Below the pieces are notes generated by a model. That model had not been told where the DNA came from, made no database searches, and saw only the letters and a program-made list of their open reading frames with translations. A DNA stretch of 64,000 nucleotides from Hymenobacter guriensis. GTDB taxonomy: Bacteria > Bacteroidota > Bacteroidia > Cytophagales > Hymenobacteraceae. This document shows, piece after piece, positions 61,089 to 64,000 of this stretch (position 1 is its first letter; each line of letters opens with the position of its first letter). The translations under genes were made by a program, and so were the position numbers. The DNA lies in the NCBI RefSeq assembly GCF_015773195.1, contig NZ_JADWYK010000003.1, positions 413,655 through 477,654 of the forward strand. Reading direction: 5' to 3'.

Positions 61089-61904
61089 ATGAAAAACATT
61101 GTACTCTGGATTAATGGGCAAGGCAACCAGGTTGCTCTTGCCAATAAAATCAATGAAGCATATCAGGTTAAGGCTATTGTAGTCGAAAAGCGTAAGTCAA
61201 CGGAGAAAATGACGGCCTCCAAGCTTTACGAGAAAATTTATCAAAGAATATTTTTGCAAGAAATCAGTGAGTCATGGAACAGTATGCAGGCTGCATATAA
61301 AAATAAATACCCTAATCTTCCTGATTGCGCCGTACTAGAAGTTGAGAATATCAATAGCGAAGAATGCTTGGAATTTACCCGTAGTCATAAGCCTGATATT
61401 ATTGTAGTGTCAGGAACCCGCCTGGTAAAGAAACACATGTTTGATATTAAAGCTTCTATTGGTGTTGTGAATTTGCATACCGGTCTTTCACCATACGTCA
61501 AAGGAGGGCCGAACTGCACGAATTGGTGTATTGCTAACAATGAGCCACATCTTATTGGTAACACCACTATGTGGATTGATGAAGGGATAGATACCGGAAG
61601 TATCATTGCTACCGACTTTGTTAATTTCACCGGCAATGAAACATTAAGCGAAGTTCATGTCAAGGTGATGAATCATGCGCATGATCTGTATGTCAAATCT
61701 ATTATGAGAGCTATAGAAGATAAAGCATCATGCCCTTCAGTGCCACAGAAGGAGTTAGGTATTGGCAAGACGTACTATACCAAAATGTGGGGCCTGCCTC
61801 AGAAAATAAAATTGGTGAAGAACTTTAAAAATTTTTCCAAGCAGGTGAATAGCCCGGAATTCGTAAAAAAGCGCAGTGAGTATACGGTATTGCCATTAGA
61901 ATAA
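61089..61904 (+). CDS. Formyltransferase-family protein
   Basis: 271 residues, cytoplasmic. The formyltransferase core is shown by GVVNLHTGLSPYVKGGPNC (Asn128, His130) and the metal- or catalytic-Asp motif WIDEGIDTGSII (Asp168). Folate-dependent sugar N-formyltransferases and methionyl-tRNA formyltransferases share this core. The lack of a tRNA-binding C-terminal domain and the deacetylase partner favour a sugar enzyme. Low GC like its neighbour. Confidence 0.82.
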   Translation: MKNIVLWINGQGNQVALANKINEAYQVKAIVVEKRKSTEKMTASKLYEKIYQRIFLQEISESWNSMQAAYKNKYPNLPDCAVLEVENINSEECLEFTRSHKPDIIVVSGTRLVKKHMFDIKASIGVVNLHTGLSPYVKGGPNCTNWCIANNEPHLIGNTTMWIDEGIDTGSIIATDFVNFTGNETLSEVHVKVMNHAHDLYVKSIMRAIEDKASCPSVPQKELGIGKTYYTKMWGLPQKIKLVKNFKNFSKQVNSPEFVKKRSEYTVLPLE

Positions 61905-62268
61905 ATATCCATAAATTAGTTCTGGTCCCGTCGTTACATAGTAGCTTAATTATGCATAAGTAAGGAGAAAAGTAGCGTCTTGAGCAGTAGCCGGCTCTTC
62001 GTCATGTTATAGCGAATTCAGGAACGGTGTAAAGACGCCTACTTGCGTCTCATCGTTCCTGGATCCGCTATATGTATATAAGGGGGCTTGTGAGTTGATG
62101 TGGTTGAACTAACTGCCTTATTTAGCAAGCTCACTCATCGGTCTGGGCATCTATAAGCCGAGGGTAAGTAGGTTCAGCAAAATGAATACTTAACGCAGGG
62201 TTCATTTCAAAAGTGGCCAAAGGCAGGAAGCTAACGTAAAACCAGGCATCAATTACTGTTGATTTAGG
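61905..62268. other. Gap holding a small palindrome
   Basis: 364 bp without a supported gene; the only structure is the inverted repeat at 62010-62070. It separates the low-GC pair from the serine hydrolase gene. Confidence 0.5.
62010..62070. repeat. Palindrome related to the 6193-6292 element
   Basis: Imperfect 20-bp arms (62010-62029, 62051-62070) around TAGCG and CAGGAACG, with an inner AGACGC/GCGTCT stem, the same heart as the large repeat at 6193-6292. Confidence 0.65.
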
Positions 62269-63582
62269 ATGACAACCTTGCGCATAGTTTGGCTGAGTTG
62301 CGGGCTATGGCTGATGCTGGGCTGGGCGCTGGTAGATGGGGCAAAGAAGAGGACCTGCCTTACTGTAACTTCATTGCCAGCAGCTCTTACCGATAGTCCA
62401 CTGCTGGACAGCCTGCTTCGCAGCAACCCACGCCTGTGGCCGATTGCTGAGCGGGCTGAGCACTACGAACTCCAGATTATTTATACCCAGATCAATCGGG
62501 ATGCGCAGGGCAAGCCGCACTTTGTGCAGCACAACTACCGCCTCAACGCCCGTCAGTACTTCAATCCGGCCAGTCTGGTGAAGCTGCCGGTTGCTGTGCT
62601 GGCTCTTGAGAAGCTCAACCAGCTCAATAAGCCGGGTCTCACGCGCCGTACGCCCATGGCTACCGGAACCGCTTACCGCTGTCAGACGGCTGCGCCATAC
62701 GTTCCCGCCGCCGACTCCGACCGGGTGAATACCGTCGGCAACTACATCAAGCGCATGCTGCTCGTCAGCGACAATGTGGCCTACAACCGCCTCTACGAGT
62801 TCCTGGGGCAGCGCCCCCTAAACGCGCGACTAGCAGCACTGGGCTACCCCGAGGCCCGTATCACCCGGCGCTTTGCTCCTTGCGATACTGCTGCCAACCG
62901 TCACACCAACCCCATTACGTTCCTAGATGCCCGCTCAGGCACGGTCATATATCAGCAGCCCGCCGCTTTCAACTCCCAGCCATTCACTTTTCCACTGGGG
63001 AAGGTTCGCAAAGGCAAAGGGTACTACGCCAGTGGCAAGCTTATCCAACAGCCCTACGACTTCACTACGGCCAATTACCTGCCTCTGCAGAATGTTCACG
63101 ATATGCTGCAGACCGTTCTTTTTCCTGAGGAAGCACCACCTGCCGCCCGCCTACAGCTTACTCCCGATGATTACGCCTTCCTGCGCTATTACCTGCGTAG
63201 CACGCCCCATGGTTCGGGTTTCTCATTATATAAGAGTCCACGCTACTTCGATGCCTACAAGAAGTACTTAATATATGGCCGTCAATCTGACCGACCAGCG
63301 CAACCTGATTTGCGCATCTATAATATAGTAGGTATGTCCCACGGTTACTTGGCCGATGTCGCCTATATCACCAATGTAACTCAGCAAACAGAATTTTTAC
63401 TTAGTGCTGTACTCTATGTAAACCAAGATGATATCCTTAATGATGGCGCCTACGAATACGAAAGCATCGGACTTCCCTTTCTTGCTGAGCTTGGCCAAGC
63501 TATTCAGCAATATGAAGAGGAGCGCCCCCATCTATTCAAATTACAGACAGCCCCATTTTTTTTAAAGGAGAATGCACGTTGA
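62269..63582 (+). CDS. Class A beta-lactamase-fold serine hydrolase, exported
   Basis: 437 residues with an N-terminal signal or anchor (WLSCGLWLMLGWALV). The serine-hydrolase catalytic motifs are ASLVK (Ser102, Lys105) and VSDN (167-169). The third motif KTG of true beta-lactamases is not apparent (IVGMSHG instead), so a peptidoglycan-related or unknown hydrolase role is more likely than antibiotic resistance. It is about 150 residues longer than class A enzymes; the insert lies about 200-300. No neighbour clarifies the substrate. Confidence 0.75.
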   Translation: MTTLRIVWLSCGLWLMLGWALVDGAKKRTCLTVTSLPAALTDSPLLDSLLRSNPRLWPIAERAEHYELQIIYTQINRDAQGKPHFVQHNYRLNARQYFNPASLVKLPVAVLALEKLNQLNKPGLTRRTPMATGTAYRCQTAAPYVPAADSDRVNTVGNYIKRMLLVSDNVAYNRLYEFLGQRPLNARLAALGYPEARITRRFAPCDTAANRHTNPITFLDARSGTVIYQQPAAFNSQPFTFPLGKVRKGKGYYASGKLIQQPYDFTTANYLPLQNVHDMLQTVLFPEEAPPAARLQLTPDDYAFLRYYLRSTPHGSGFSLYKSPRYFDAYKKYLIYGRQSDRPAQPDLRIYNIVGMSHGYLADVAYITNVTQQTEFLLSAVLYVNQDDILNDGAYEYESIGLPFLAELGQAIQQYEEERPHLFKLQTAPFFLKENAR

Positions 63583-63838
63583 CTTAACCAGCAGTTGCTT
63601 CTGGAAAAGAGCTGCTTAGCATGGTCGTGCAATATGCGTTGGATGCTAAATACCCATTTAACTTAAGGAATACTGAAGCCAGGTTTGGAAAAGCGGGCAG
63701 GAAGTCTCACTTTTGCACTCCCAAACCGGGACGCGGTTGGGCAGTACTCCGAGCAAACGCAGGAATAGTCCTATATAGGGCTGGTTTCTGGTATTCATGG
63801 GATGTAACTCCGGAAGAGAAAAAAGTTTGCCAGCAGGG
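63583..63838. other. Gap without a supported gene
   Basis: About 255 bp between the serine hydrolase and the tandem promoters; short frames here look like chance. Confidence 0.5.
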
Positions 63839-63870
63839 TTGCAAAAGCGGATAGAGGTTTCGTACCTTTG
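63839..63870 (+). promoter_or_regulatory. Upstream promoter of a tandem pair (P1)
   Basis: TTG (63839-63841), 21 bp, TACCTTTG (63863-63870). The -33 region begins TTGCAAAAG, exactly as in P2. Confidence 0.65.
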
Positions 63871-63937
63871 TCCTCCCGAAGCGAAACGCGCTGACTGGAT
63901 AAGTAGGAATAACACAAAATTTATTTTTGTGTCAGGC

Positions 63938-63969
63938 TTGCAAAAGGGGAGAAGGTGTTGTTACCTTTG
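63938..63969 (+). promoter_or_regulatory. Downstream promoter of a tandem pair (P2)
   Basis: TTG (63938-63940), 21 bp, TACCTTTG (63962-63969), 99 bp after P1 with the same spacing and the same TTGCAAAAG start. The leader runs out of the window; an rRNA or other stable-RNA operon probably follows. Confidence 0.65.
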
Positions 63970-64000
63970 CAGCCCGCTTCAACCGGAAGGGGGAGTTGCT

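Noticed and set aside
62269..63582. Beta-lactamase resistance gene
   Set aside because: SxxK and SDN are present but the KTG motif is not and the protein is too long; resistance is not supported.
63621..63854. 77-residue plus-strand frame
   Set aside because: It runs into the P1 promoter and shows no protein-like pattern.

Overview
The window looks like chromosome from a GC-rich, pigmented-type Bacteroidota, most likely Hymenobacter or a close relative. Evidence: SusC/SusD pairs, type IX secretion (T9SS) sorting domains, promoter -7 boxes of the form TAnnTTTG, a BtuB/BtuG-type B12 locus, and overall codon use. This is a reading by eye; no database search was run.

Layout. (1) 1-5469: a pentose block with transaldolase (cut by the left edge), transketolase, a secreted GH43 arabinanase and a LacI-type regulator. 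A perfect 22-bp palindrome lies before transketolase and a related imperfect one before GH43; both look like operators for the regulator. (2) 5491-8458: a DnaQ-like exonuclease, then a 21-bp tandem repeat array (about 11.6 copies) that runs into the start codon of a cNMP/CBS/DUF294 signalling protein. (3) 8533-46092: a 37.5-kb integrative element in the 3' part of a tRNA-Gly(CCC) gene. It is bounded by 51-bp direct repeats. A tyrosine recombinase sits just inside the left end and a replication/excisionase-like module inside the right end. (4) 46046-64000: core chromosome with the intact tRNA-Gly, a GNAT acetyltransferase, a B12-binding radical SAM protein with an in-frame palindromic insert, an HMA-AraC regulator, a cobalamin-riboswitch btuB/btuG-like operon, a DNA glycosylase, a THUMP-like methyltransferase, adenosylhomocysteinase, a low-GC deacetylase/formyltransferase pair, a serine hydrolase, and two tandem strong promoters at the right edge that probably feed an rRNA or other stable-RNA operon.

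The element's main cargo is a complete beta-mannan utilisation locus (10208-36137). Two T9SS-exported GH26 mannanases and one GH26 lipoprotein cut the polymer, helped by a GH5-like enzyme, two GH2 beta-mannosidase-type enzymes and a carboxylesterase that may deacetylate. A SusC/SusD/surface-lipoprotein set binds and imports fragments and a sodium:solute symporter takes sugars into the cytoplasm. A 2-epimerase and a GH130 phosphorylase then turn mannobiose into mannosyl-glucose and on to mannose-1-phosphate plus glucose. A cupin resembling mannose-6-phosphate isomerase ends the run. An AraC regulator is encoded next to and divergent from the symporter.

The rest of the element (36295-45893) is accessory: a fused pseudogene of a DUF4007 protein and a cysteine desulfurase (relic of a phosphorothioation-like locus), a HipA-like kinase/DUF3037 pair with an XRE regulator and a palindromic operator, an ADP-ribosylglycohydrolase fused to a tyrosine-phosphatase domain, a DUF4328 fragment, and the replication/HTH/unknown gene module. 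No relaxase or conjugation machinery was recognised, so the element is probably mobilised in trans.
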